A program made the translations under genes and the position numbers. Below are positions 27,802-37,896 of a stretch of 64,000 bases of DNA, piece by piece (positions within the stretch are counted from its first letter, which is position 1; every line of letters starts with the position of its first letter). Below the pieces are notes generated by a model that was given only the letters and a program-made list of their open reading frames with translations, was not told where the DNA came from and did not search any database. Source of the DNA: Comamonas flocculans (GTDB lineage: Bacteria; Pseudomonadota; Gammaproteobacteria; Burkholderiales; Burkholderiaceae_C); the NCBI RefSeq assembly GCF_007954405.1, contig NZ_CP042344.1, positions 62,001-126,000 on the forward strand, in the 5' to 3' direction.

Positions 27802-28590
27802 TCAATGCGGCTTCCAGCTCGGCACGCGCTTTTCGGCAAAGGCCAGCGCGCCCTCTTGGGCGTCGGCGTCCATCATGTTCGCGGCCATGGTCTGGCCGGC
27901 GAGCTGGTAGGCGGCCTGCAGGCCCAGCTCGCGCTGTTGATAGACCAGCTTCTTGCCCATGGCGACGGCCGCGCGGGGCTTCTCCACCACGGCGTCCACC
28001 AGCGCCGCCACCTCGGCATCGAGCTGGTCGGGCGCCGCGACGCGGTTGACCAGGCCTTCCTCGAGCGCGGTCTGCGCGTCGATGAAGTCGCCGGTGAGCA
28101 GCATCTCCATCGCGCGCTTGGCCGGCACGTTGCGCACCAGCGGCACGCTGGGCGTGGAGCAGAACAGGCCGTAGTGGATGCCGCTGGTGGCAAAGCGCGC
28201 CTCGGTGCTGGCCACCGCCAGGTCGCACTGGGCCACGAGCTGGCAGCCGGCGGCCGCCGCGATGCCCTGCACCCGCGCGAGCACCGGCACGTCGAGCTGG
28301 TTGATGGCGAGCATCACGCGGCTGCACTGGGTGAACAGCTCGCGGTACCAGGCCAGGTCGGGATGCGCCGACATGTCCTTGAGGTTGTGACCGGCGCAAA
28401 ACGCACGGCCGCCGCCTGCGAGCACCACCATGCGCGCGTCGGGGTCGGCTTGCACCTGCTGCAAGGCGGCCTGCAGGCTGGCCAGCATCTCCGAGCCCAG
28501 CGCGTTGAAGCGCTTGGGGTCGTTCATCGTCAGGGTGTATACGCCGCGTGCGTCACGCTCGGTGCGCAGCAGCTCGGCGGTATCGGTCAT
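27802..28590 (-). CDS. Enoyl-CoA hydratase/isomerase family protein
   Basis: 262-residue crotonase-fold protein. The oxyanion-hole segments are AGGGRAFCAGHNLKDM (about 58-73) and GIAAAAGCQLVAQCDLAVAS (about 109-128). The second catalytic Glu of the hydratase is not obvious in the region FATSGIHYGLFCSTPS, so an isomerase or a specialised acyl-CoA enzyme is possible. The start ATG at 28590 was chosen over one 54 bases upstream because of family alignment. Located between the deacetylase-like gene and etfB on the same strand. Confidence 0.9.
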   Translation of the reverse strand: MTDTAELLRTERDARGVYTLTMNDPKRFNALGSEMLASLQAALQQVQADPDARMVVLAGGGRAFCAGHNLKDMSAHPDLAWYRELFTQCSRVMLAINQLDVPVLARVQGIAAAAGCQLVAQCDLAVASTEARFATSGIHYGLFCSTPSVPLVRNVPAKRAMEMLLTGDFIDAQTALEEGLVNRVAAPDQLDAEVAALVDAVVEKPRAAVAMGKKLVYQQRELGLQAAYQLAGQTMAANMMDADAQEGALAFAEKRVPSWKPH

Positions 28591-28609
28591 GGTCTCTTTG
28601 CCTCTTGCA

Positions 28610-29563
28610 TCACAAATCGGCGAGCGCGCGCAGATGCGCCTCAACGCTCAGCGCCAGCGGGTTCATCGCGTAGCCGCCTTCCAGACAGGAAACGATACGC
28701 CCTTTGGAAAAACGCCGTGCGACGTCCCTGATTCGCGAGGTGATCCAGGCAAAGTCGGCCTCCACCAGCCCGAGCTGCCCCATTTCGTCGTCGCGGTGGC
28801 TGTCGAAGCCCGCGCTGATGAAGATCATCTCCGGCTTGAAGGCCTCCAGGCGCGGCATCCAGACCAGGTCGACGATCTCTCGGATGTCCATGCCGCGGGT
28901 GTAGGCGGCCACCGGCACGTTGCACATGTTGGCCGCCGGACGCTGGTCGCCGCTGTAGGGGTAGAAGGGATGCTGGAAGAAGCTGCACATCAGCGCGCGA
29001 TCGTCGCCGGCGAGGATGTCCTCGGTGCCGTTGCCATGGTGCACGTCGAAGTCGATCACCGCCACGCGCTTCAGGTTGTGGCGCTTGAGCGCGTATTTGG
29101 CGGCCACGGCCACGTTGTTGAAGAAGCAAAAGCCCATGGACTTGGCGTGCGTGGCATGGTGCCCGGGCGGGCGCACCGCGCAGAAGGCGTTTTCCAGCTC
29201 GCCGGCGATGACCGCGTCGGTGGCGTCCAGCGCCGCGCCGGCGGCACGCAGGGCGGCGTTCCAGGTCCAGGCGTTCATCGACGTATCCGGGTCCACCTGC
29301 GCGTGGGCCGGGCCGCCGGCGGCCTTTTCTTCGGCAATGCGCTCGGACATGCCGCGCAGCGAGGCCACGTACCAGCGGTCGTGCGCCAGCTCGATGTCGG
29401 CCAGCGCGGCGGCCGGCGCCTCGCGCTGGTCCAGCACGTCGGCCAGGCCCGTGACCAGCATGCGGTTGTGGATGGCATCCAGGCGCTCGGGGCATTCCGG
29501 GTGGCCAGCCCCCATTTCGTGCCTGCGGCAATCAGGGTGGGTATAAAAGCCCGTTCTGCTCAC
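28610..29563 (-). CDS. Histone deacetylase / AcuC / acetylpolyamine amidohydrolase family protein
   Basis: 317-residue zinc-dependent deacetylase. Seen: GHPECPERL at 20-28, the catalytic His pair in RPPGHHA (135/136), zinc ligands Asp173 and His175 in DFDVHHGNGTE, and Asp254 in SAGFDSHRDDEMGQL. Bacterial members act on protein acetyl-lysine (AcuC) or acetylpolyamines; the sequence does not decide which. The start is GTG at 29563 with GGAG about 9 bases upstream, since no ATG gives the conserved N-terminus. It is divergent from moxR across 39 bases and precedes the enoyl-CoA hydratase gene. Confidence 0.9.
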   Translation of the reverse strand: MSRTGFYTHPDCRRHEMGAGHPECPERLDAIHNRMLVTGLADVLDQREAPAAALADIELAHDRWYVASLRGMSERIAEEKAAGGPAHAQVDPDTSMNAWTWNAALRAAGAALDATDAVIAGELENAFCAVRPPGHHATHAKSMGFCFFNNVAVAAKYALKRHNLKRVAVIDFDVHHGNGTEDILAGDDRALMCSFFQHPFYPYSGDQRPAANMCNVPVAAYTRGMDIREIVDLVWMPRLEAFKPEMIFISAGFDSHRDDEMGQLGLVEADFAWITSRIRDVARRFSKGRIVSCLEGGYAMNPLALSVEAHLRALADL

Positions 29564-29602
29564 GCTCTGTCTCCACGCTGCTTTTGGGATAACGTCGCGG
29601 CC

Positions 29603-30519
<917 letters not shown>

Positions 30520-30523
<4 letters not shown>

Positions 30524-31500
30524 GCAGCGTCGCCGCCCCGCATGCCTGGCTGGCCGCGCGCTGGCAGCGCTGGTGGATGGCGCGCGTGCCGCCGGGCGAC
30601 CAATTGCGCCTGACGCAGCGCAACATCTACATCCTGCCCACGGGCGCGGGCTGGATGCTGGCGCTGACGCTGCTCATCCTGCTGGTGGCCTCGATCAACT
30701 TCCAGCTCAACCTGGGCTATCTGCTGACCTTCCTGCTGGCCGGCTGCGCGGCCGTGAGCACCTGGGTGAGCCACGCCACGCTGCGCGGCCTGCAGCTCGT
30801 GCTGGCGCCGCCGACGCCGCAATTCGCCGGCACCAGCGTGCGGCTGCAGGTGCAGCTGATCAACACGCGCGCCAGCGGGCGCCATGGCATAGCGCTGTCG
30901 CTGCGCCAGCCGCGGCTGTGGTCCTGGACGGACGTGCCGCCCCAGGGCAGCGCGGCGCTGGAGCTGAGCTTCGCGCCCGCGCGGCGCGGACTGCAGGCGG
31001 TGCCGCCGCTGGCCATCCAGACGCTCTACCCCATGGGCCTGTTTCGCGTGTGGGCCTGGTGGCGGCCGAAGGCGCAGGTGCTGGTCTATCCCCAGCCCGA
31101 GGCCGCCTGCCCGCCCCTGCCCGCGGGCGAGCCGCTGGCCGGCCAGGGCGGCGCGGCCAGCAGCAGCGCCAGCAGCGAGCACGGCGGCGTGCGCGCCTAC
31201 CGGCGCGGCGACGCGCAGCGCCTCATCGTCTGGAAGAAGGCGGCGCAGGCCCTGGCCAGCGGCAGCGACGCGCTGGTCAGCCGCGACGCCCAGGCCGACC
31301 AGCGCAGCCAGCTCTGGCTCAGCCTGCAGGCCACCGCCCTGCGCGACACCGAGGCCGCGCTCTCGCGCCTGGCGGCCTGGGTGCTGCAGGCCGACCGCCT
31401 GGGGCTGAGCTACGGGCTGCGCCTGGGCGCGGTGACCGTGGCGCAAGGCAGCGGAGCGGCCCAGCGCGAGCGCTGCCTGCACGCGCTGGCCGTCCATTGA
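30520..31500 (+). CDS. DUF58 domain membrane protein
   Basis: 326 residues. Two adjacent hydrophobic helices (about 42-60 and 66-86) are followed by a soluble part holding the DUF58 motif (GVRAYRRGDAQRLIVWKKAAQ at about 227-247). The function is not established in the family; it is consistently encoded with MoxR ATPases. Translationally coupled to moxR by an ATGA overlap. Confidence 0.9.
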
Positions 31501-31504
31501 TTCT

Positions 31505-31556
31505 GCATGAAATACGCCTCAAACGCTTACCTGGCAAGCGCTGGCAGCTATCTTTC
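31505..31556 (-). repeat. Dispersed GATAGCTGCCAGCGCTT-type repeat, copy 4
   Basis: Reverse orientation: ATGAAATACGCCTCAAACGC, then AAGCGCTGGCAGCTATC. It occupies most of the 92-bp gap between the DUF58 and transglutaminase genes, inside an apparent operon. Confidence 0.8.
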
Positions 31557-31592
31557 GGATAGTTTCTGCCACTGGCCGACCCGAGGCCGCGC

Positions 31593-33656
31593 ATGATGCA
31601 GCGTCTGCACAGCCTGCCCCGCGACACGCGCGACACGCTGTTTCTGCTGCTGGTGGTGGCCTGCTGCATCGCGCCACTGGTGGCGCACATCCCGCCCTGG
31701 GCCTCGGTGCTCGGGGCGCTGCTGCTGCTGTGGCGCGGCGCACTCGCCTGGCGGCTGCACCCGCTGCCCTCGCGCCCGGTCATCTGGCTGCTGCTGCTGG
31801 CCGTCACCGGCTTCACGCTGGCGAGCTTTCGCACCATCGTCGGACCGGATGCGGGGGTGACCCTCGTCGTCATGCTGCTGGCGCTCAAGACGCTGGAGCT
31901 GCGCGCGCGCCGCGACGCCATGGTGGTCTTCTTCCTGGGCTTCTTCACGCTGCTGTCCAACTTCCTGTTTTCGCAGGCGCTGGGCGTGGCGCTGATGATG
32001 CTGCTGGCCCTGCTCGGCCTGCTCACCGCGCTGGTCAACGCGCACCGCCCGGCCGGGCGGCCGAGCCTGGCCTCCTCGCTCGCCGCCGCCGCGCGCATGG
32101 CGCTGCTGGGCGCACCGATCATGCTCGCGCTGTTCGTCTTCTTCCCGCGCTTTGCGCCCTTGTGGGGCGTGCCGGGCGACGACACCACGGGGCGCAGCGG
32201 CCTGTCCGGCCAGATGAGCGTGGGCGCGATCGCGCAGCTGGCGCTGGACGACAGCGTGGCGCTGCGCGTGCGTTTTCACACGCCGGGCGGCGAGCCGCCG
32301 CCACAGTCCGCGCTGTACTTCCGCGGTCCGGTGCTCAGCGCCTTCAACGGCCGCGATTGGTACGCGCTGCTGCAGCCCGAGGCACGCACCCTGGGCTGGG
32401 CGATTCCGGCCCCCGCCGAGCTGCAGGTGCAGGGCGAGCCGGTGCGCTACGAGATGACCATGGAAGCAAGCCGCCGCCCCTGGCTGCTGACGCTGGACGT
32501 ACCCGCCGAGCCTCCCCAGCTGCCCCAGGGCATGCGCGCACAGATGACGCCCGAGCTGCAGTGGGTGACGCTGCGCCCCGTCACCAGCGTGCTGCGCTAC
32601 GAGGCCGCGAGCTATCTGCGCTTTCGCCACGGCCCGCGCGAGCGCACGCCCATGCTGCGCCCCTACCTGCAGCTGCCGCCCGACTCCGACCCGCGCACGC
32701 GCGCGCTGGCGCAGTCCATGCGCGCCGAGCTCGGCGGCGGCGCCCAGGCCCTGGTGGACGCCGCGCTGCAGCGCCTGCGCAGCGGCGGCTACCGCTACAC
32801 GCTGGAGCCGGGCGCCTACGGCCAGAACACCGCCGACACCTTCTGGTTCGATCGCAAGGAGGGTTTTTGCGAGCACATCGCCTCGGCCTTCGTGGTGCTG
32901 ATGCGCGCGCTGGACATCCCCGCGCGCATCGTCACCGGCTACCAGGGCGGCGAGATGAACCCGCTGGACGGCTACTGGACGGTGCGCCAGAGCGACGCCC
33001 ACGCCTGGACCGAGGTCTGGATGCAAGAGCGCGGCTGGGTGCGGGTGGACCCGACGGGCGCGGTGGCGCCCGGGCGCATAGGCACGCTGCAGCGCCTGCA
33101 GGCGCCGCGCGGCGCCTTCGGCACCGCCTTGGGTGCGGTCATCAGCCCGTCCATGCTGCAGCGCCTGCGCTCGGTCTGGGAGGCGCTGGACAACCGCTGG
33201 ACGCAGTGGGTGCTGAACTACACGCAGGAGCGCCAGCTCGACCTGCTCAAGCGCCTGGGCCTGCGCGACCCCGACTGGCGCGACCTGGTGCGCGTGCTCG
33301 GCCTGCTCGCCGCCGCTGCTGCGCTGGCGGGCGCCGCCTGGGTGCTGCGCGAGCGCTACCGGCTCGACCCCTGGCAGCGGCTGATGCAGGAGCTGCACCG
33401 GCACCTGCGCCGCGCCCACCTGGCGCTGCCCGAGCACCTGCCCGCACGCACCATGGCCCGGCACCTGCGCGAGGCGGCGGGCGCGGATGCCGAGCCGCTG
33501 GCCGATTGGCTGCTGCGCCTGGAGCGCGCGCGCTACGGCGCGGCGCCCGAAGAAGCGTCGCCGGCCGAGCTGCGCCGCGCGCTGCGCCGCCTGCCCTGGG
33601 GCGCGCTGCGCCAGCCGCGGCGTCCAGGCGCCGCACGCCCTGAAAACGGCGGATGA
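31593..33656 (+). CDS. TgpA-like membrane transglutaminase (DUF3488 + transglutaminase core)
   Basis: 687-residue inner-membrane protein. The N-terminal half has several hydrophobic helices (about 12-185; DUF3488). A periplasmic transglutaminase-like domain (about 340-500) has the Cys426-His470-Asp486 triad in EGFCEHIASAF, SDAHAWTEVW and VDPTGAV. A further membrane helix lies near 570-590, before a cytoplasmic tail. Pseudomonas TgpA has the same architecture and partners. The peptide substrate is unknown. Start ATGATG at 31593. Confidence 0.93.
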   Translation: MMQRLHSLPRDTRDTLFLLLVVACCIAPLVAHIPPWASVLGALLLLWRGALAWRLHPLPSRPVIWLLLLAVTGFTLASFRTIVGPDAGVTLVVMLLALKTLELRARRDAMVVFFLGFFTLLSNFLFSQALGVALMMLLALLGLLTALVNAHRPAGRPSLASSLAAAARMALLGAPIMLALFVFFPRFAPLWGVPGDDTTGRSGLSGQMSVGAIAQLALDDSVALRVRFHTPGGEPPPQSALYFRGPVLSAFNGRDWYALLQPEARTLGWAIPAPAELQVQGEPVRYEMTMEASRRPWLLTLDVPAEPPQLPQGMRAQMTPELQWVTLRPVTSVLRYEAASYLRFRHGPRERTPMLRPYLQLPPDSDPRTRALAQSMRAELGGGAQALVDAALQRLRSGGYRYTLEPGAYGQNTADTFWFDRKEGFCEHIASAFVVLMRALDIPARIVTGYQGGEMNPLDGYWTVRQSDAHAWTEVWMQERGWVRVDPTGAVAPGRIGTLQRLQAPRGAFGTALGAVISPSMLQRLRSVWEALDNRWTQWVLNYTQERQLDLLKRLGLRDPDWRDLVRVLGLLAAAAALAGAAWVLRERYRLDPWQRLMQELHRHLRRAHLALPEHLPARTMARHLREAAGADAEPLADWLLRLERARYGAAPEEASPAELRRALRRLPWGALRQPRRPGAARPENGG

Positions 33657-33672
33657 AGCGCGCCGGCGCGCG

Positions 33673-34332
33673 CTACTGCACCGTGCCCGTCAGCGGCGCC
33701 ACGACCGCGTCCTCGGCGTGCGGCTGGGCCACCGGCTGCACCGTCACCGGCTGCTGCAGGCGCGGCCCGGGCGCCGGCAGGTAGCGCGCGAACAGGTCGA
33801 AGAAGCTGGCATAGAAGTGCGCGTCGTTGATGGTCTCGCTGCCCACCTTGACCAGGGTGTCGTCGGTGGCATTGAGCGGCAGCGACAGCGAACCCAGGCC
33901 GCCGACGCCGAGCGAGGCGGAATTGTTCACCTTCTTGATCACGTAGCGGTCCTGAATGGCGCTGGCGAAGACCGCGGTGGCGCCCACGCCCTGCCCGTCG
34001 GGCGCGCAGACCACGCGCATCTGCACCTCGTAGTGCACGTCCGGCGTGGGCTGGTAGTACTTGCGCCCCTTGACGTCCTCGGCGGTGGCGGTCTCCACGA
34101 TGTAGCCCTGGCTGAGCAGCGCGCGGCGCGCCGCCTCGCAGCTTTGCTGCTGGCCGGCGCGCAGGTGGCGCGTGTGCATGTCGGAGCGGTCGAAGTCGTT
34201 GGGCGTGAAGGCGATGTTGCGCTCGGGCCCGGGCAGCGCTTCGGGCAGGCGCGCGCAGCCCGTCAGCGCGCCCGCGAGCAGCAGCGCCGCGAGGCCGAGA
34301 TGAAGCGCAAAGGGGTGTCTGGCGATCGGCAT
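33673..34332 (-). CDS. DUF2242 lipoprotein
   Basis: 219 residues. The lipoprotein signal ends at the lipobox LTGC (Cys about residue 26). The body (TPNDFDRSDMHTRHLRAGQQQSCEAARRALLSQGYIVE...) matches the DUF2242 family of uncharacterised betaproteobacterial lipoproteins. It is convergent with the transglutaminase gene, and its ATG at 34332 lies 55 bases past the tsaD stop. Confidence 0.88.
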   Translation of the reverse strand: MPIARHPFALHLGLAALLLAGALTGCARLPEALPGPERNIAFTPNDFDRSDMHTRHLRAGQQQSCEAARRALLSQGYIVETATAEDVKGRKYYQPTPDVHYEVQMRVVCAPDGQGVGATAVFASAIQDRYVIKKVNNSASLGVGGLGSLSLPLNATDDTLVKVGSETINDAHFYASFFDLFARYLPAPGPRLQQPVTVQPVAQPHAEDAVVAPLTGTVQ

Positions 34333-34387
34333 GGAAGACCGATTGTGCAGCAGTGCCGGTCGCGCGCAGGGGGGTTCACCGCCTGTT

Positions 34388-35431
34388 TCAGGCAGCAATA
34401 TCCTGCAAGGACCAGCGCGGCAGCACGTCGAAGGCATAGTCGCGCGTCGGCCGCGCCAGCCCGGCCTGCACGCGCATCGCCGCCGCCATGGCGATCATCG
34501 CGCCGTTGTCGGTGCACAGGTGCAGCTCGGGGTAGTGCACGCGCAGGCCGCGCGCGGCGCAGGCCGCATCCAGCTGCGCGCGCAGCCGCGCGTTGGCGCC
34601 CACGCCGCCGGCCACCACCAGGCGCCGCAGCCCGCTCTGCTGCAGCGCCGCCAGCGACTTCTTCACCAGCACCTCGACGATGGCCGCCTGGGTGCTGGCG
34701 GCCAGGTCCGCGGTGTGCGCCGGCAGGTCCTCGCCCAGCTTGCGCGCCTGGGTGAGCACGGCGGTCTTGAGGCCGGCAAAGGAAAAATCCAGCGTGCCGC
34801 TGTGCAGCAGGGGCCGAGGCAGCTTGAAGGCCTCGGCCCTGCCGCCCTCGGCCAGCCGGGCCAGCGCCGGCCCGCCCGGATAGGGCAGCCCGAGCAGCTT
34901 GGCCGACTTGTCGAAGGCCTCGCCGGCAGCGTCGTCCACGGTTTCACCGAGCAGTTCGTAGCTGCCCACCGCATCCACCCGCATGAGCTGGGTGTGTCCG
35001 CCCGAGACCAGCAGCGCGACGAAGGGGAACTCGGGCGGGTCGGCCCCGAGAAAAGGCGACAGCAGATGGCCTTCGAGGTGGTGCACGCCCAGCACCGGCA
35101 GGTCCAGCGCGGCGCCCATGGCGCAGGCCACGCCCGCGCCCACCAGCAGCGCGCCGGCCAGGCCTGGTCCGCGCGTGAAGGCCACCAGATCGAGCGCGGA
35201 CAGCGCCACGCCGGCCTGCTGCAGCACGGCCTGCGTGAGCGGCAGCACGCGGCGAATGTGGTCGCGGCTGGCGAGCTCGGGCACCACGCCGCCATAGGCC
35301 TGGTGCATGGCGATCTGGCTGTGCAGCGCCTGCGCCAGCAGTTCGGGGCGGGCCTTGGCGTCGCGCACGCGCACCAGCGCCACGCCGGTTTCGTCACAGG
35401 AAGATTCAATGCCGAGGATCAGGCGGTGCAT
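34388..35431 (-). CDS. tsaD: tRNA N6-adenosine threonylcarbamoyltransferase
   Basis: 347-residue catalytic subunit of t6A37 tRNA modification. Seen: [10 protein letters not shown] (7-16), the iron-binding [18 protein letters not shown] (nucleotide phosphate loop), [23 protein letters not shown], and CTDNGAMIA near the C-terminus. The start ATG at 35431 gives the standard N-terminus [12 protein letters not shown]. Confidence 0.96.
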   Translation of the reverse strand: MHRLILGIESSCDETGVALVRVRDAKARPELLAQALHSQIAMHQAYGGVVPELASRDHIRRVLPLTQAVLQQAGVALSALDLVAFTRGPGLAGALLVGAGVACAMGAALDLPVLGVHHLEGHLLSPFLGADPPEFPFVALLVSGGHTQLMRVDAVGSYELLGETVDDAAGEAFDKSAKLLGLPYPGGPALARLAEGGRAEAFKLPRPLLHSGTLDFSFAGLKTAVLTQARKLGEDLPAHTADLAASTQAAIVEVLVKKSLAALQQSGLRRLVVAGGVGANARLRAQLDAACAARGLRVHYPELHLCTDNGAMIAMAAAMRVQAGLARPTRDYAFDVLPRWSLQDIAA

Positions 35432-35474
35432 GGGCGCAAGTGTAGGGCTGGCGCTGCCGGCTGCAGGCGCCCGG

Positions 35475-35494
35475 CCGGGTTCTCGAGAACCCGG
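35475..35494. promoter_or_regulatory. Perfect 20-base palindrome between tsaD and ccoN
   Basis: CCGGGTTCTC followed by its exact reverse complement GAGAACCCGG. It can be a dimer-binding operator or an 8-bp stem with a TCGA loop. No T-run on either side, so a terminator is unlikely. It lies 44 bases upstream of tsaD and 63 bases before a TATAAT toward ccoN. Confidence 0.55.
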
Positions 35495-35537
35495 ACTTGC
35501 ATAAGGGTATCTGGTGCTTCGCGGGGCAGGCACTTTC

Positions 35538-35576
35538 TATAATCTTCGGGTCTACCCGATACTTGATTTTCTTCAA
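35538..35576 (+). promoter_or_regulatory. -10 TATAAT and FNR/Anr-like box before ccoN
   Basis: A perfect TATAAT lies at 35538-35543 with no clear -35. TTGATTTTCTTCAA at 35563-35576 matches the FNR/Anr consensus TTGAT-N4-ATCAA in 9 of 10 positions. It lies about 20 bases downstream of the TATAAT, a repressing position if that -10 is the true promoter. Confidence 0.4.
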
Positions 35577-35617
35577 TTCCCACATCCTGAAAATATGCTT
35601 GAGAAAAGGAAGCCGTC

Positions 35618-37285
35618 ATGGACAGCGCAGTAGTCAGCCTGTTGTCGGCCTTTGTGCTGTCCCTCATAGGGCTTTTTGCCTTCATGTGGTCCATGCGCAA
35701 GGGGTTGTTCGTGGAAAACCCCAAGGCCGCCGGCACGATTTTTGCCCCGGGCGAGGTGGGCAAGGCCGATGATCCCTCGCTGACCCCGAGCGGCGAGGCG
35801 CGGCTGCAGCAGGCCATCGACGAGACCCAGGACAAGGGCCGCGAACTGCAGCAGGCCGAGGACCCGCAGGAGCTGGAAGACCGCATCGAGGCCGACCGCT
35901 CCACCTCGTTTCCGGCCTTCATGTTCATCGGCTTCGCGGTGATGTGGCTGGTGGTGGGCTCGCTCGCAGGCCTGACCGCCTCGCTCAAGCTGCACTGGCC
36001 CGACTGGCTGGTGGGCGAGGCCTGGGAGACCTTCGGGCGCATGCGCACCTACCACCTGACGGCGGTGCTCTACGGCTGGATCACCAACTGCGAGCTGGGC
36101 ATCATCGTCTGGCTGCTGCCGCGCCTGATGCGCACGCCGCTGCGCGGGCCGCTGTTCGTGATGATGGGCGGCGCGCTGATCAACGTCGGCATCGCCAGCG
36201 CCATCGGCGGCTTTGGCGCGGGCTGGACGGCCGGCATGGAATATCTCGAGATCCCGTGGCAGATCGGCATCTTCCTGGTGCTGGGCTTCGTCTGCATCAT
36301 CATTCCGGTGATCTCCACAGTGGTGCATCGCAAGGCACATGAAATCTACGTGAGCGCCTGGTACCACGTGGGCTCGCTGCTGTGGATCGCGCTGCTGTTC
36401 ACCGTGGCCAAGTTCCCCGGCGCGCACTACGGCGTGGAGCAGGCCACGATGAACTGGTGGTATGGCCACAATGTGCTGGGCCTGTGGTTCACGCCGGCGG
36501 CGCTGGGCGCGATCTACTACTTCCTGCCCAAGGTGATAGGGCGGCGCGTGAGCTCCTACAACCTGTCCATCCTGGGTTTCTGGACGCTGGCATTCTTCTA
36601 CGCCCAGGTCGGCGGACACCACCTGGTGGGCGGGCCGGTGCCCGAGTGGCTGATCACGCTCTCGATCGTGCAGAGCATGATGATGATCGTGCCGGTGGCC
36701 GCGTTCTCGGTGAACATGGCCGGCACCATGTGGGGCCGCATGAAGCTGGCGCTGTACTCGCCCACGCTGCGCTTCATGATGTTCGGCGGCTTCATGTACA
36801 TGCTGTCGTCGGTGCAGGGCTCGTTCGAGGCGCTGCGCTCGGTCAACCGCGTCGCGCACTTCACGCACTTCACCGTGGCCCACGCCCACCTGGGCGCCTA
36901 CGGCTTCGTGACCATGGTGCTGTTCGGCGCCGTCTACTTCATGCTGCCACGCATCCTGCGCTGGGAATGGCCCTTCCCCAGGCTGATTTCCTGGCACTTC
37001 TGGCTCGCCGCGATCGGCATCCTGATCTACTTCGGCCCGCTGACCTACGGCGGGTGGCTGCAGGGCCTGGCCATGCTCGACGAGTCGCGTCCCTTCATGG
37101 ATTCGGTCACGCTCACCATTCCCTACCTCTACTGGCGCAGCATAGGCGGCTCGATGATGGTTGCCAGCCACCTGATCTTCGCCTTCCACGTGCTGGTGAT
37201 GGTGCTGCGCTTCGGCCCCAACCGCACCGGCGCCGCCCTGTTCAACCACGAGCCGCGCAAGCTGGAGGTGGCCCATGGAAAATGA
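35618..37285 (+). CDS. ccoN: Cbb3-type cytochrome c oxidase catalytic subunit, divergent, with CcoS-like N-terminus
   Basis: 555-residue haem-copper oxidase subunit I of the C family, many membrane helices. All six metal-ligand histidines align: His146 (low-spin haem), His284 (WWYGHN), His334/335 (GGHHL), His422/424 (AHAHLG). Tyr394 aligns with the cross-linked helix-VII tyrosine. The usual Glu after it (TFEGP in CcoN) is Gln here (SVQGS). The first ~90 residues are extra: one helix (6-25), the sequence MRKGLFVENP resembling the assembly protein CcoS, and a charged linker. Start ATG at 35618 with AAAAGGA upstream. The ccoO start overlaps its end. It reduces oxygen to water at the inner membrane by family; the substrate affinity is unknown. 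Confidence 0.88.
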   Translation: MDSAVVSLLSAFVLSLIGLFAFMWSMRKGLFVENPKAAGTIFAPGEVGKADDPSLTPSGEARLQQAIDETQDKGRELQQAEDPQELEDRIEADRSTSFPAFMFIGFAVMWLVVGSLAGLTASLKLHWPDWLVGEAWETFGRMRTYHLTAVLYGWITNCELGIIVWLLPRLMRTPLRGPLFVMMGGALINVGIASAIGGFGAGWTAGMEYLEIPWQIGIFLVLGFVCIIIPVISTVVHRKAHEIYVSAWYHVGSLLWIALLFTVAKFPGAHYGVEQATMNWWYGHNVLGLWFTPAALGAIYYFLPKVIGRRVSSYNLSILGFWTLAFFYAQVGGHHLVGGPVPEWLITLSIVQSMMMIVPVAAFSVNMAGTMWGRMKLALYSPTLRFMMFGGFMYMLSSVQGSFEALRSVNRVAHFTHFTVAHAHLGAYGFVTMVLFGAVYFMLPRILRWEWPFPRLISWHFWLAAIGILIYFGPLTYGGWLQGLAMLDESRPFMDSVTLTIPYLYWRSIGGSMMVASHLIFAFHVLVMVLRFGPNRTGAALFNHEPRKLEVAHGK

Positions 37286-37862
37286 AGTCAAGCTGATCAC
37301 CGGCACCATGGTGACCTTCACCATCGCCGTGGCGGCGCTGGTGCTCATCCCCTACTTCCAGGTGCGCGACATCCCCGCGCCCGACGGACTCAAGCCCTAT
37401 ACCAGCGCCGAGCTGCGCGGGCGCGAGGTCTACATCGCCAACGGCTGCATGTATTGCCACACCCAGCAGCCGCGCGACGCCAGCTTCGCCCCCGACGCCA
37501 AGCGCGGCTGGGGCCGCGTGTCGGTGCCGGCGGACTACACCTACGACCGCCCGCACCTGCTGGGCAGCATGCGCACCGGGCCCGACCTGTTCAACATCGG
37601 CGTGCGCCAGCCCAGCCTGGACTGGAACCTGGGACACCTGTACCAGCCGCGCGCCTATGTCAAGGAATCGATCATGCCGTCCTACCCCTACATGTTCGAG
37701 GTCAAGGACAAGGCGGACAAGGACGAGACCGTGGTCAACCTGCCGCCGGGCACCGCTCCCGAGGGCAAGGTGGTCGTGGCCAAGCCGGAGGCGCTGGATC
37801 TGGTCAAGTACCTGCAGTCGCTCAAGCGCAACTACCCGATCGTGCCGGCCGACCCGCAATGA
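37275..37862 (+). CDS. ccoO: Cbb3-type oxidase monohaem cytochrome c subunit (CcoO-like)
   Basis: 195 residues. A single N-terminal membrane anchor (about 9-27) is followed by a periplasmic c-type domain with CMYCH (Cys58, Cys61, His62) and later Met candidates (LLGSMRTGPDLFN, SIMPSYPYMF). The sequence around the haem, YIANGCMYCHTQQPRD, is the CcoO signature. It overlaps ccoN by 11 bases. It carries electrons to the ccoN centre. Confidence 0.92.
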   Translation: MENEVKLITGTMVTFTIAVAALVLIPYFQVRDIPAPDGLKPYTSAELRGREVYIANGCMYCHTQQPRDASFAPDAKRGWGRVSVPADYTYDRPHLLGSMRTGPDLFNIGVRQPSLDWNLGHLYQPRAYVKESIMPSYPYMFEVKDKADKDETVVNLPPGTAPEGKVVVAKPEALDLVKYLQSLKRNYPIVPADPQ

Positions 37863-37896
37863 GCGCGCCGACCGGACTGAACCTGTGAGGTAATGC

